Origin: JBCFBK01 sp038562555 | GTDB lineage: Bacteria > Bacteroidota > Bacteroidia > Bacteroidales > Prolixibacteraceae | Length of the DNA stretch: 5,648 bases | Assembly (NCBI GenBank): GCA_038562555.1 | Contig: JBCFBK010000100.1 | Coordinates: 1 to 5,648 of the forward strand | Reading direction: 5' to 3' | Part shown: in pieces, positions 5,582 through 5,648 of the stretch | How the letters are laid out: each line of letters starts with the position of its first letter | How positions within the stretch are numbered: position 1 is the first letter of the stretch | Notes under the pieces: generated by a model | Told to the model about the DNA's origin: nothing | The model's database searches: none | The model's input: only the letters and a program-made list of their open reading frames with translations | Program-made: the position numbers and the translations under genes

Positions 5582-5648
5582 ATTTTGATTATTCATAACG
5601 CATATGAATAAAAGAGGGTGGTGTTACACGATTTTGGTCAGGTTCTTC
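5551..5648. mobile_element. Possible left end of an inserted element interrupting dus
   Basis: From about 5551-5560 onward the sequence no longer resembles dus and shows no long frame of its own within the window. It contains a perfect 9-bp inverted repeat (5589-5597 with 5603-5611) and runs off the right edge. Position and abrupt loss of homology suggest the terminus of an insertion sequence, but no transposase, second terminus or target duplication is visible. Element type is unknown. Confidence 0.35.
5589..5611. repeat. Perfect 9-bp inverted repeat past the dus break
   Basis: TTATTCATA (5589-5597) and its exact reverse complement TATGAATAA (5603-5611) flank a five-base loop, ACGCA. It lies just after the stop of the truncated dus frame. 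It could be a hairpin near the end of an inserted element, a terminator-like stem lacking a T-run, or a regulator site for a gene beyond the edge. Confidence 0.5.

Noticed and set aside
5291..5596. A minus-strand frame crossing the dus break, considered as a gene of the possible inserted element
   Set aside because: Most of it is the complement of conserved dus codons, so it cannot belong to an insertion that starts after them.

Overview
The window looks like chromosomal DNA from a member of the Bacteroidota. The gene families fit: a split acyl-CoA carboxylase with separate biotin carboxylase and biotin-carrier genes, a UPF0176-type TrhO, and a Dus beginning with an LAPMEDVTD block. Shine-Dalgarno sequences are weak or absent at most starts, and an exact Bacteroidota-type -7 box (TAnnTTTG) lies just before trhO. 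This assignment is an inference from families and signals, not from a marker gene.

Layout. Positions 1-2082 hold a minus-strand carboxylase operon, read right to left: biotin carboxylase (568-2082), biotin-carrier subunit (47-556), and the first five codons of a further gene at the left edge (1-15), most likely the carboxyltransferase. A 211-base divergent intergenic region with GC-rich interleaved inverted repeats (2083-2293) separates this operon from a plus-strand MATE-family multidrug/Na+ antiporter (2294-3646). A hairpin follows the MATE stop. A 432-base AT-rich gap (3647-4078) comes next; its right half can fold into a long rod-like structure that may be a small RNA, possibly 6S-like. 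Two tRNA-modification genes follow on the plus strand: trhO (4079-5104) and a tRNA-dihydrouridine synthase beginning at 5189.

The dihydrouridine synthase is broken. Family similarity is excellent up to and including the catalytic Cys region (GCPVK), then stops abruptly near 5550-5560. A short unrelated tail reaches a stop at 5581, and the remaining bases resemble no continuation of the gene in any frame. The simplest reading is that a mobile element or other rearrangement starts there and runs off the right edge.

How the genes work together: the left operon makes a biotin-dependent carboxylase (probably propionyl-CoA or another short acyl-CoA) whose alpha-chain functions are divided between two proteins. 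The MATE transporter is an independent unit. trhO and dus both modify tRNA uridines and lie 84 bases apart. I found no CRISPR array, tRNA or rRNA. The most interesting points are the possible structured RNA upstream of trhO, the possible leaderless start of trhO, and the interrupted dus gene.
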